A stretch of DNA of 11,286 nucleotides from an uncultured Mogibacterium sp. GTDB taxonomy: Bacteria; Bacillota_A; Clostridia; Peptostreptococcales; Anaerovoracaceae. Shown here in pieces: positions 4,958 through 11,286 of the stretch (the first letter of the stretch is position 1; every line of letters begins with the position of its first letter). Below the pieces are notes generated by a model. It was given only the letters and a program-made list of their open reading frames with translations. It was not told the origin of the DNA and ran no database searches. Position numbers and translations under genes: made by a program. Location of the stretch: contig NZ_CALHTQ010000135.1 of NCBI RefSeq assembly GCF_938039775.1, positions 1 through 11,286 on the forward strand, given 5' to 3'.

Positions 4958-7396
4958 TTACTTTTCGCTGCTTTTTCTTCTAGCATAAACTGTCACAGCA
5001 GCGAACATTGCAGCAACAAGCACGCTTAATGAGTATAGGATTACTGAGCTAGAGTCGCCAGTCTTTACTACCTTCCCCATGTGCTTGCCGTGCTTTGTAG
5101 GCTTAACAGCATTGCTTGGAGCGGCTTTCTGTGATGAAGATGTATTTGCTACTTGACTAGCTGGTTTCTTGTTAGCAAAGAAGAAGTTCGAGAAATGATC
5201 TGTTTCAAATTCGATTTTCTTACCTTCGATAATTTTGAAATCCTTGATTTCTTCAAGCTGCTTATTTCCTTTATCGTGTAGTATTACGAGCTTCTCTGGG
5301 TCAACCTTCTTAAGGTCTATCTGAACCTTTACCTTGTTTCCTGCTTCTGGCTGAACCTTGCTATCTGTTCCATCTCTCATGGAAATATCATAAGCCTCGT
5401 AATCATATTCACTTAGATTATATCCTGAAACATTGTAGCCGAGGAAAACCTTCTTGATTACATGCTCTGAATCAATTGGCTGCACTTCAGTATCCTTAGT
5501 TCCTGGAGCTACTACCATGCTCTTTACGCTTGGATGTCTATCTGACTTAAGTTCGATAGTATAGATTCCTGCTGCTCCCTTTTTAAATATTGGGGTTTCA
5601 GAACCATCTTTTCCCTTTAGTTTAGCATCGAAGTTAACAGATCCATCTTCCCTAAAGATTGTCTTCATAAGATCACGGCCTTTCACTCTCTTACCATCGA
5701 GTAAAACTGTACTGATCGATGAAGCGTAATCATCCTGCGATAGTCCTTCTGGGAGTGTAAGCTTATTATCTGCTAGCTTAACTTCTCCATCCTGATACTT
5801 GGATCTTAGGTTAAAAGAAGTCTCGATATCAGCGTAATTTTCATCTTCGTAAACTACCGTATAAGTACCCATTCCAGTCTTCTCAGTTTCATTGATAGAA
5901 ATCTTGTTACCAGATACTGTGTAATCCTTACCCTGCTCAAGGGTGTTTCTGCCCTTGTAAATAGCGGCAAGCTTGTAGTTACTTCCGGCAGGAGTCTTGA
6001 TATCAGAAGTTACTGTAACACCATTCTTAAATTCTGCATCCTTGATGGTTGCACCATACTTATCATCATTAAGAGTCTTGCAAAGCACATTTGTATTGAT
6101 TACGAGGTCTGCCTTATCTCTAACTAGATAACGAATCTGAGTTATTCTCTTGCCCTGTAGATCTTCATGACGCTTATAATCAACGGTATTACCGTGTGGC
6201 TCAACGAAACCCTTCTTTACGGCGAACGAGAACTCGTTTGGACGAAGCCAGATATTTTCAAGATGCTCCATACCATACTGCTTACCATCACTAGTCTTAA
6301 CGATAATTCCTTCGATTTCCTCAATCTTAGGCATCTTTTTGGAATCAACATTAACTAAGTAATGACCCCAGTGACTACCAGTTTCTACTCTAACCTTTGC
6401 ATCAGGATCTAGAACGTCTTGAGTGGTTGTAGCGGAAAGTGTTCCATCACCATTAAGAACCTTGTACTCATAGGAAGCAGCTGCAGGATCTTCATTTGCC
6501 TTGAAATTCTTGACAAGGTTTAGTAGAGGGTTGTTAGAAGACTTGCCTTCTTTGATTGCCTTCATCGCCTCAACATATAGACTCTTTCTGATTGCAACAT
6601 TAGCATCCTTTATGCCAAGGATTTCAACGCCGTTTTCCTTTTCCTCAAAGTAAGTAGTTGGGAATCTCTTTGACTTTACCTTTGTAGCACTTGTCACTGC
6701 ATCGTACTGCCCTGCACCCCTCATGCTTGCAGCCTTATCTACAGCATTCAGATCCATACTCTGAATTCCATTCCTTAGATTGTTAAGCTCACCATAGTAG
6801 AAATCAGCATATGCTAGGTTGATCTTGCCGTATATATAATCATTATCGGCTATCGCATCTATGCCTGTCTTTTGATCTGTGTTATTTCCTGGTGTTGGGT
6901 TATTATTTCCAGGATTTGGATTAGGCTTTGGATTCTCATTGTTACCAGGATTTACAGGTGCGGTTCCGCTCTCCTTAGCTTCGGCATCCTGCATCATCTT
7001 AACTGCAATTCTCTTTGCACCTTTTAGAGAATATGTCGCCCCAGTATTAGAATCAACTAACCCATTGACAGAACTTAGCGTTGCTGGTTTACCTACGAGT
7101 GTGCCAAGCTGCATTCTCGTTAAATCAACATATCCGCTATTCATACGATCCATATTTGCTGCTGGTGTGCATTCTATGGACTTAATAACTCCGTCTTTTA
7201 CTTCCATCTTTAAACTGATGTCGTAACCGCGCCAAACGGAATTTGGATCCTCTGCTACTCTACCGGAGCCCGTATATACCTTGTCCTTAGCAACCTGGTC
7301 ACCAGTAACCGCGAACGAATTAGCGGCTCCCATGCTGAACAACATGCTGGACGTTAAGGCTGCGGTAAGAAGCTTCTTCGACCAATTTTTTTTCAT
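4958..7396 (-). CDS. Cell-surface protein: FMN_bind-like, Tp47-like and ZU5-like domains with sorting signal
   Basis: An 812-residue secreted, wall-anchored protein. Residues 1-29 are a Sec signal peptide (cleavage near SFA-V) with no lipobox. Residues 38-138 resemble FMN_bind (YTGSGRV start; D115-SNTGAT-121, where Thr121 would be the ApbE-type flavin attachment site). Residues 145-173 form a P/N/G linker. Residues 183-630 resemble Treponema pallidum Tp47: LAYADFYYGEL, YDAVTSATK, GSHWGHYLVNVDS, ENIWLRPNEFSFAV, then beta domains. Residues 646-740 are a ZU5-like domain common in Clostridia surface proteins, ending ETDHFSNFFFA. A Ser/Lys/His-rich stalk precedes KVVKTGD (775-781), a hydrophobic helix and ARRKSSEK: a sortase-type tail without the usual Pro. 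The likely role is surface redox or flavin carriage, or a binding function; penicillin binding, reported for Tp47, should not be assumed. A strong AAGGAGG ribosome site precedes ATG 7396. No ApbE, sortase or Rnf gene is in view. Confidence 0.88.
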   Translation of the reverse strand: MKKNWSKKLLTAALTSSMLFSMGAANSFAVTGDQVAKDKVYTGSGRVAEDPNSVWRGYDISLKMEVKDGVIKSIECTPAANMDRMNSGYVDLTRMQLGTLVGKPATLSSVNGLVDSNTGATYSLKGAKRIAVKMMQDAEAKESGTAPVNPGNNENPKPNPNPGNNNPTPGNNTDQKTGIDAIADNDYIYGKINLAYADFYYGELNNLRNGIQSMDLNAVDKAASMRGAGQYDAVTSATKVKSKRFPTTYFEEKENGVEILGIKDANVAIRKSLYVEAMKAIKEGKSSNNPLLNLVKNFKANEDPAAASYEYKVLNGDGTLSATTTQDVLDPDAKVRVETGSHWGHYLVNVDSKKMPKIEEIEGIIVKTSDGKQYGMEHLENIWLRPNEFSFAVKKGFVEPHGNTVDYKRHEDLQGKRITQIRYLVRDKADLVINTNVLCKTLNDDKYGATIKDAEFKNGVTVTSDIKTPAGSNYKLAAIYKGRNTLEQGKDYTVSGNKISINETEKTGMGTYTVVYEDENYADIETSFNLRSKYQDGEVKLADNKLTLPEGLSQDDYASSISTVLLDGKRVKGRDLMKTIFREDGSVNFDAKLKGKDGSETPIFKKGAAGIYTIELKSDRHPSVKSMVVAPGTKDTEVQPIDSEHVIKKVFLGYNVSGYNLSEYDYEAYDISMRDGTDSKVQPEAGNKVKVQIDLKKVDPEKLVILHDKGNKQLEEIKDFKIIEGKKIEFETDHFSNFFFANKKPASQVANTSSSQKAAPSNAVKPTKHGKHMGKVVKTGDSSSVILYSLSVLVAAMFAAVTVYARRKSSEK

Positions 7397-7459
7397 CTAC
7401 TTATTCCTCCTTAATGAATAAATACATGCAATGCAAAAGCGTGTTAAATAATACTTAAA

Positions 7460-7493
7460 GGTTAGTAATTTAGTTAGTTAACTTAAACTAACC
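7460..7493 (-). promoter_or_regulatory. Inverted repeat at the predicted 5' end of the surface-protein mRNA
   Basis: GGTTAGT (7460-7466) pairs perfectly with ACTAACC (7487-7493) across a 20-nt A/T-rich loop containing the palindrome AGTTAACT (7476-7483). If transcription starts near 7494, the stem forms at the very 5' end of the mRNA. It could be an RNA-stabilising cap hairpin or a repressor operator just downstream of the promoter. Confidence 0.4.
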
Positions 7494-7500
7494 CATGAAA

Positions 7501-7509
7501 ATTTTACCA
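7501..7509 (-). promoter_or_regulatory. Candidate extended -10 (TGGTAAAAT) for the surface-protein gene
   Basis: The minus strand reads TGGTAAAAT, an extended -10, with no convincing -35. A start 7 nt downstream falls at 7494 and gives a leader of about 100 nt before ATG 7396. A TATAAT further upstream on the same strand is an alternative, also without a good -35. Confidence 0.35.
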
Positions 7510-7626
7510 CTATGTTTATTAAAAATCTACACGTAATGTCCATTTATTTATTACAAATTTTGCATAATTTAATAAATCATTATAAATATTACTATTATTA
7601 CACTTTATTTTCTCGACTGGTTAATA
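7510..7626. other. Very A/T-rich spacer, no gene seen
   Basis: Part of the 334-nt gap between the surface-protein and YeiH genes. It is almost all A and T, with no open frame worth calling and no recognised RNA fold. It may act as an UP-like region for the promoter at 7501-7509. Confidence 0.4.
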
Positions 7627-7685
7627 TTTAAAACTTAAAAGCCTGAACTAGCATACTGGATTTATTCCCTTGCTGTTCAGGCTTT
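7627..7685 (-). terminator. Intrinsic terminator of the YeiH gene
   Basis: AAAGCCTGAAC (7638-7648) pairs with GTTCAGGCTTT (7675-7685), and after a one-base bulge AGCA pairs with TGCT inside. On the minus strand the stem runs into TTTTAAGTTTTAAA. It lies 46 nt past the YeiH stop, before the surface-protein promoter. Confidence 0.85.
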
Positions 7686-7730
7686 ATCTTATTATTCATT
7701 AAATAATATTTCTTCTATTGGGTTCTTATA

Positions 7731-8777
7731 TTACCAAAGCCCCATCACGTACTGAAGCAGCAAGCTCACTATCGTAATTCCTATCCAGCATGTTGCTCCT
7801 AATACAAGTGGCTTCCCACCAGTCTTAATTAGTTTCACTATATTGCTATTTAAACCAATTGCACTCATTGCCATAACTATGAGAAATTTGCTTAATGTCT
7901 TGAGCGGATCGAATACTTTTGCGTCTAGTCCAACAGATACTCCGACTGTAGTTACTATCGATGCAAGTATAAAGAACATGATAAATGTCGGAAAAGCACG
8001 CTTTAGACTAAATGAATTTTCATTACTTGCGACATTTTCGGAACTACTTTTTCTCTTTGCAGTATAGATTGCAAGAATTAATGTAATTGGTATTATTGCA
8101 AGTGTTCTGGTCAGCTTAACCGTTACCGCCTTATCAAGTGACTGCGTTCCTAGATGCCACATGCTATCCCAGGTAGAAGCAGCAGCCGTTACCGACGATG
8201 TATCATTAACTGCAGTTCCTGCAAAGATGCCAAAGGCTTCACCGCTCGTCGTACTCATTCCGATTGCATGACCGAATATTGGGAAAACAAGAGCAGCAAT
8301 CACGTTAAAGAAAAATATAACCGATATAGCTTGTGCAACTTCATCATCAGAAGCGTCAATTACCGGTGCTGTCGCTGCTATCGCTGATCCTCCACAAATT
8401 GATGAGCCTACACCAACAAGCGTAGCAGAATTTGCATCTACTTTCATAACTTTGTGCATAGCATACGCTAATATCAGCGATGTAGAAATCGTACATAATA
8501 TAATTGGTAGCGATTGAACTCCAGTCTCAAGTATTACCCCTAGGTTAAGTCCGAACCCTAGTAGAACTACAGCTGTCTGCAAGATATATTTAGATGTGAA
8601 CTTAATCCCTTTACCAAATACGCCCTTTTCTGTCCAAAATAGTGTTAATACCATACCGAACAGAATTGAAAAAACCGGTCCACCAATAACCGGAATAAGC
8701 TTACCAATTAACCAGGCTGGTACTGCAATTGCAAAGCATGCGATTATACCCGGAATTTTGGCTATAAATGAATTCAT
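7731..8777 (-). CDS. yeiH: YeiH / UPF0324 family putative sulfate exporter
   Basis: A 348-residue integral membrane protein with about ten helices, the usual length for YeiH (UPF0324, Cons_hypoth698). The family hallmarks are present: [17 protein letters not shown] near the N-terminus, [16 protein letters not shown] at about 65-80, [11 protein letters not shown] at 122-132, [15 protein letters not shown] (137-151), [10 protein letters not shown] at 187-196, KLTR at 221-224 and AIGLNSN near 306-312. Some members are annotated as sulfate or anion exporters linked to sulfonate breakdown; the substrate of most, including this one, is untested. A ribosome site (AAGGAG, 8784-8789) precedes ATG 8777. 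The gene appears monocistronic, with a terminator upstream (8893-8914) and its own terminator at 7638-7685. No LysR-type regulator, often next to yeiH, is in the window. Confidence 0.92.
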   Translation of the reverse strand: MNSFIAKIPGIIACFAIAVPAWLIGKLIPVIGGPVFSILFGMVLTLFWTEKGVFGKGIKFTSKYILQTAVVLLGFGLNLGVILETGVQSLPIILCTISTSLILAYAMHKVMKVDANSATLVGVGSSICGGSAIAATAPVIDASDDEVAQAISVIFFFNVIAALVFPIFGHAIGMSTTSGEAFGIFAGTAVNDTSSVTAAASTWDSMWHLGTQSLDKAVTVKLTRTLAIIPITLILAIYTAKRKSSSENVASNENSFSLKRAFPTFIMFFILASIVTTVGVSVGLDAKVFDPLKTLSKFLIVMAMSAIGLNSNIVKLIKTGGKPLVLGATCWIGITIVSLLLQYVMGLW

Positions 8778-8817
8778 TTAAATCTCCTTGAAAGCTATTT
8801 TGAAGCTATAATTTAAT

Positions 8818-8826
8818 AATATACCA
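8818..8826 (-). promoter_or_regulatory. Candidate extended -10 (TGGTATATT) for the YeiH gene
   Basis: The minus strand reads TGTGGTATATTATT. TG-G-TATATT fits an extended -10; no clear -35 is found at 16-18 nt. It would give a leader of about 33 nt containing the AAGGAG ribosome site. The assignment is tentative. Confidence 0.35.
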
Positions 8827-8880
8827 CAAATGTACTTAGTAAGCATAATCTGTCCTAATTTATCTAATATTGGATTTTAA

Positions 8881-8914
8881 ATAAATAAAAAAGTGCAAGG
8901 AAATCCCCCTGCAC
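8881..8914 (-). terminator. Intrinsic terminator of the ferritin gene
   Basis: On the minus strand GTGCAGGG pairs with CCTTGCAC, including one G-U wobble, around a short loop (8893-8914). The stem is followed by TTTTTTATTTATT (8881-8892). The wobble forms only in minus-strand RNA; plus-strand RNA would have an A-C mismatch, so the hairpin is directional. It starts 23 nt after the ferritin stop. Confidence 0.85.
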
Positions 8915-8936
8915 CGATAAAGCGTAGTATGTATTC

Positions 8937-9449
8937 CTACAAGGTTAGCGTAGGCGCTGCATAAGTTCTTCCAAGAAGCTCCTGATTGAGCGCATATAAC
9001 CCCTTAGGATCTCTGCCATATAGTTCAAACTTCTTAAGCAGATCATCTGCAGACTTCTCTTCTTCTCCCTGTTCTTTTACAAACCAGTCGAAGCACTGCA
9101 TCGTACGATAATCATCTACTTCACTAGCAGCCTTATAAATCTTATTGATCAGGCTAGTAACATACTGTTCGTGCTTAAGACTATACCTAAGAGCATCTTC
9201 GATTTCCTTGCACTCCATATCAGGCTTGGCAATCTCTGTAAAAGTAACCTTCTCTCCGTTGTTGAAGAGGTACGTTCTCATGAGCATAGCATGATCTCTC
9301 TCCTCTTGCGCCTGGATATCGAAATAGTGTGCAAATCCGTCAAGTCCAACTTCATTGTAGTAGTTTGCAAAATCAAGATATAAATATCCTGAGTAAAACT
9401 CATGATTCACCTGCTTATTAATTAGTTCAGCAACTTTCTTATCTAGCAT
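8937..9449 (-). CDS. ftnA: Bacterial non-heme ferritin (FtnA-like)
   Basis: A 170-residue four-helix-bundle ferritin that oxidises Fe(II) and stores it as a mineral in a 24-subunit cytoplasmic shell. The ferroxidase residues fall at the same numbers as in E. coli FtnA: Glu17, Glu50, His53 (in QEERDH), Glu94, Gln127 and Glu130, while the third-site residues Glu49, Glu126 and Glu129 are also present, so the protein should be fully active. The fifth short helix is present (SADDLLKKFELYG) with a brief tail. The Met residues of the heme-binding bacterioferritin type are not evident, and the N-terminus is not extended as in Dps. A strong GGGAGGGG ribosome site precedes ATG 9449. The gene has its own promoter, with a palindrome over the -35, and a terminator, so it is probably regulated by iron or peroxide as an independent unit. 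Confidence 0.96.
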   Translation of the reverse strand: MLDKKVAELINKQVNHEFYSGYLYLDFANYYNEVGLDGFAHYFDIQAQEERDHAMLMRTYLFNNGEKVTFTEIAKPDMECKEIEDALRYSLKHEQYVTSLINKIYKAASEVDDYRTMQCFDWFVKEQGEEEKSADDLLKKFELYGRDPKGLYALNQELLGRTYAAPTLTL

Positions 9450-9491
9450 AATAACCCCTCCCAGTAATATTATCTCTCAATAAGTCTGTTC

Positions 9492-9520
9492 ATTATACTC
9501 CATTTAACATATTATTACAA
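9492..9520 (-). promoter_or_regulatory. Promoter of the ferritin gene: TTGTAA, 17 nt, TATAAT
   Basis: The minus strand carries TTGTAA (9515-9520) and a perfect TATAAT (9492-9497) separated by exactly 17 nt. Transcription would start near 9485, giving a leader of about 36 nt that includes the GGGAGGGG ribosome site. Confidence 0.75.
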
Positions 9521-9529
9521 TTCAATTGT
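9517..9529. promoter_or_regulatory. Palindromic candidate operator ACAATT-c-AATTGT over the ferritin -35
   Basis: A perfect 6-1-6 palindrome overlaps the -35 hexamer of the ferritin promoter. Ferritin genes in Gram-positives are commonly repressed by PerR or Fur, whose boxes are A/T-rich 7-1-7 palindromes; this one is similar in form but matches neither consensus well. A bound repressor here would block RNA polymerase. Confidence 0.4.
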
Positions 9530-9551
9530 GTATATGCATTTTGCACCTCTC

Positions 9552-11108
9552 TTAAAATACTTTTGTCGTCCACTCAGTACAATCCCACACCTCTGTCGCT
9601 ACATCTTCATAGAAGAACGGATCGTGACACACCATCAAGATGCTTCCCTTGTATTCGTTTAGCGCTCTCTTTAACTCGTCTTTAGCATCTACATCTAAAT
9701 GGTTAGTCGGCTCGTCTAGCACTAGCAAGTTAGAAGGTCTATTTAAAATTTTACAGAGCCTAACCTTTGCCTGTTCTCCTCCCGAAAGCACTTTAACCTT
9801 GCTCTCAATGTGCTTCGTCATAAGACCGCATTTTGCAAGAGCCGCACGCACTTCCGCTTGTGTATAAGACGGAAATTCTTTCCATACAGCCTCAATGCAG
9901 GTACTGTCATCATCAGTTCCGTCTTCCTGTGCGAAATAGCCGATTTCAAGTCCAAAGCCCTTTTCTGAAGTTCCAGAGAGCGGACTTATAAGCCCGAGTA
10001 GGCTCTTAAGGAGTGTCGTCTTACCAATTCCATTAGCACCTGTTAGAACCACCCTGCTGCCCCTCTCGAGAGATATATTAAGCGGAGAAGATAAAGGTTC
10101 ATCATATCCGATAACTAAATCCTTAGTCGTGAAAATAAACTTTCCAGGCGCCTTGGAGTACTCGAAGTGAAACTCTGGCTTAGGCTTGTCGACAATTTTC
10201 TCAATAAGCTCCATGTTGTCGAGCTTTTTCTTACGTGACATAGCCATATTTCTAGTGGCAACTCTGGCTTTATTTCTATTTACAAAATCCTGAAGCTCTG
10301 CAATCTCCTGTTGCTGTCTGTTATATGCAGCCTCCCTCTGAGCCTTCTGCATCTCAAAGACCTCAAGGAAATGGTCGTAGTCGCCTACGTATCTGTTAAG
10401 CTGTTTTTCATACATGTGATAAATTGTATTGATTACGCTATTTAGAAAAGGGATCTCATGAGAGATTAGGATAAATGCATTTTCATAATCCTGTAGGTAT
10501 CTAGTAAGCCAGGCGATATGTTCCTCGTCGAGGTAGTTGGTCGGCTCGTCGAGAAGTAAAATCTCAGGCTTCTCTAGTAAAAGCTTACCAAGAAGAACCT
10601 TCGTACGCTGACCACCTGAAAGCTCTGATACATCACGGTCTAACCCGAGCTCCGTTAGACCTAGTGCACGTGCGACCTCACTCACCTTGGCATCGATCAT
10701 ATAGAAATCATGCGCAGTTAGGAGTTCCTGAAGTGTGCCAGCTTCCTCCATATACGAATTCATAGTTTCTTCATCCACATCAGCCATCGACATATACAGC
10801 TCGGTGATACGTGATTCCATATCATATAGATAGTCAAAAGCGCTAGCTAGAACGTTTTCTATCGTCATGCCCTTCTTGAGTACAGAATGCTGATCAAGAT
10901 AACCAACACGTACATTCTTGGACCACTCAATCTTGCCCTCATCTGGTTGTAAACTACCAGTTATTATATTCATAAAAGTAGACTTTCCCTCACCATTGGC
11001 ACCGATTAAACCGACATGCTCTCCTGGAAGAAGCCTAAATGAAACATCCTCAAGAATTGCTCTATCACCGAATCCATGTGAAACGTTTGAAACAGTTAAA
11101 ATACTCAT
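9552..11108 (-). CDS. ABC-F family ATPase (ribosome-associated translation factor)
   Basis: A 518-residue soluble protein of two fused ABC domains with no membrane part, as in ABC-F factors. Domain 1 has Walker A GANGEGKST (36-44), signature LSGGQ (163-167), Walker B ILLLDE with Glu188, and switch His217. Domain 2 has Walker A GANGIGKTT (357-365), signature LSGGE (441-445), LLVLDE with Glu466, and His495. Between them, about 230-318, is a charged helical linker (EMQKAQREAAYNRQQQEIAEL and VATRNMAMSRKKKLD), the P-site tRNA-interaction motif of the family. Members bind the ribosomal E site and remodel the peptidyl-transferase centre, either as housekeeping factors (EttA, YkpA/YbiT, Uup types) or as antibiotic-protection proteins. 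The linker is not unusually long, so I favour a housekeeping role, but the subgroup cannot be fixed by eye. A GGAG site lies 12 nt before ATG 11108. No clear terminator follows, so some read-through into ferritin is possible. Confidence 0.93.
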   Translation of the reverse strand: MSILTVSNVSHGFGDRAILEDVSFRLLPGEHVGLIGANGEGKSTFMNIITGSLQPDEGKIEWSKNVRVGYLDQHSVLKKGMTIENVLASAFDYLYDMESRITELYMSMADVDEETMNSYMEEAGTLQELLTAHDFYMIDAKVSEVARALGLTELGLDRDVSELSGGQRTKVLLGKLLLEKPEILLLDEPTNYLDEEHIAWLTRYLQDYENAFILISHEIPFLNSVINTIYHMYEKQLNRYVGDYDHFLEVFEMQKAQREAAYNRQQQEIAELQDFVNRNKARVATRNMAMSRKKKLDNMELIEKIVDKPKPEFHFEYSKAPGKFIFTTKDLVIGYDEPLSSPLNISLERGSRVVLTGANGIGKTTLLKSLLGLISPLSGTSEKGFGLEIGYFAQEDGTDDDSTCIEAVWKEFPSYTQAEVRAALAKCGLMTKHIESKVKVLSGGEQAKVRLCKILNRPSNLLVLDEPTNHLDVDAKDELKRALNEYKGSILMVCHDPFFYEDVATEVWDCTEWTTKVF

Positions 11109-11124
11109 TGATTTCTTTCACTCC

Positions 11125-11153
11125 TATATATGCAAATATAAATCTATTGTCAA
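11125..11153 (-). promoter_or_regulatory. Proximal promoter of the ABC-F gene: TTGACA, 17 nt, TATATA
   Basis: A perfect TTGACA (11148-11153) lies 17 nt from TATATA (11125-11130) on the minus strand. The GGAG ribosome site (11121-11124) begins immediately after this -10, so a start at about 11118 would leave the ribosome site outside the mRNA and a leader of about 9 nt. Confidence 0.5.
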
Positions 11154-11168
11154 AATTCACGTCTCTAA

Positions 11169-11197
11169 ATTATACACTATCACTACTATATTGTAAT
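11169..11197 (-). promoter_or_regulatory. Distal promoter of the ABC-F gene: ATTACA, 17 nt, TATAAT
   Basis: A perfect TATAAT (11169-11174) lies 17 nt from ATTACA (11192-11197) on the minus strand. A start near 11162 gives a leader of about 53 nt that contains the GGAG ribosome site, unlike the proximal promoter. Confidence 0.55.
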
Positions 11198-11230
11198 GCT
11201 TAAGCCGATATTAAGATTTATAAGTTTATG

Positions 11231-11263
11231 CAAAATAATAAGGGTACCCATAGGCACCCTTAT
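11231..11263 (-). terminator. Intrinsic terminator of a minus-strand gene lying beyond the right edge
   Basis: ATAAGGGT (11238-11245) pairs with ACCCTTAT (11256-11263), with an inner CC/GG. The intervening pair is G-U in minus-strand RNA but A-C in plus-strand RNA, and the minus strand continues TTATTATTTTG, so termination acts leftward. The gene it serves must end in or beyond the last 25 bases; its frame cannot be assigned. Confidence 0.75.
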
Positions 11264-11286
11264 CTGAATATTGTGTTGGTTATACG

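Noticed and set aside
6881..6965. Short repeats in the linker region as a CRISPR array or mobile repeat
   Set aside because: They are degenerate in-frame codons for a Pro/Asn/Gly-rich linker, with no spacers of constant length.
6879..7226. Plus-strand open frame with F-P-G-like repeats
   Set aside because: It is the opposite-strand image of the P/N/G linker and FMN_bind-like domain of the surface protein; the apparent repeats come from the repetitive linker codons.
4958..7396. Annotating the surface protein as a penicillin-binding protein
   Set aside because: Tp47 was given that name for an unusual activity. I see no clear classical SxxK/SxN/KTG transpeptidase set here; the KTG at 778-780 is part of the sorting signal.
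9552..11108. ABC-F protein as an antibiotic-resistance determinant
   Set aside because: The interdomain linker is not notably long and the context is ordinary; resistance cannot be inferred from ABC-F membership alone.
11264..11286. C-terminal end of a minus-strand coding region at the right edge
   Set aside because: More than one reading frame could end here and only about seven codons are visible, so no gene end can be assigned.

Overview
The window is AT-rich, densely coded bacterial DNA, most likely from a Gram-positive anaerobe of the class Clostridia. The evidence is a wall-anchored surface protein with a sortase-type tail, a paired YibE/F locus, A/T-rich intrinsic terminators and GGAGG-type ribosome binding sites. 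The Tp47-like and FMN_bind-like surface domains suggest an oral or gut-associated clostridial lineage, perhaps near Mogibacterium or Family XIII, but that placement is an inference. I see no rRNA, tRNA, CRISPR array, insertion sequence or phage gene.

Layout. Positions 1-1480 (minus strand): a small alpha/beta hydrolase followed by an unrecognised two-helix membrane protein that runs off the left edge. Positions 1481-1627: a divergent promoter region. Positions 1628-4817 (plus strand): two overlapping YibE/F-family membrane proteins, then a MATE-family multidrug exporter. Positions 4818-4957: a convergent region with an apparently two-way terminator and two further hairpins. Positions 4958-11108 (minus strand): four genes, each with its own start signals. 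In transcription order they are an ABC-F ATPase, a bacterial ferritin, a YeiH-type (UPF0324) membrane transporter and an 812-residue cell-surface protein. A terminator at the right edge implies a further minus-strand gene beyond the window.

The most interesting gene is the surface protein at 4958-7396. It combines an FMN_bind-like domain carrying the D-x-x-T-G-A-T flavinylation-type motif, a proline/asparagine linker, a region resembling the Treponema pallidum Tp47 lipoprotein, a ZU5-like Clostridia surface domain and a C-terminal sorting signal lacking the usual proline. A second D-x-x-T-x-A-T motif lies in the Tp47-like part, hinting that the two domains are related or that both bind flavin.

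A second theme is start architecture. Both plus-strand transcription units begin with an ATG exactly 6 nt after a good -10 hexamer and have no ribosome binding site, as expected of leaderless mRNAs; the divergent hydrolase gene looks nearly leaderless. Internal and minus-strand genes mostly carry conventional Shine-Dalgarno sequences. The other genes are recognisable housekeeping or transport functions, and I see no shared pathway that ties the whole window together.
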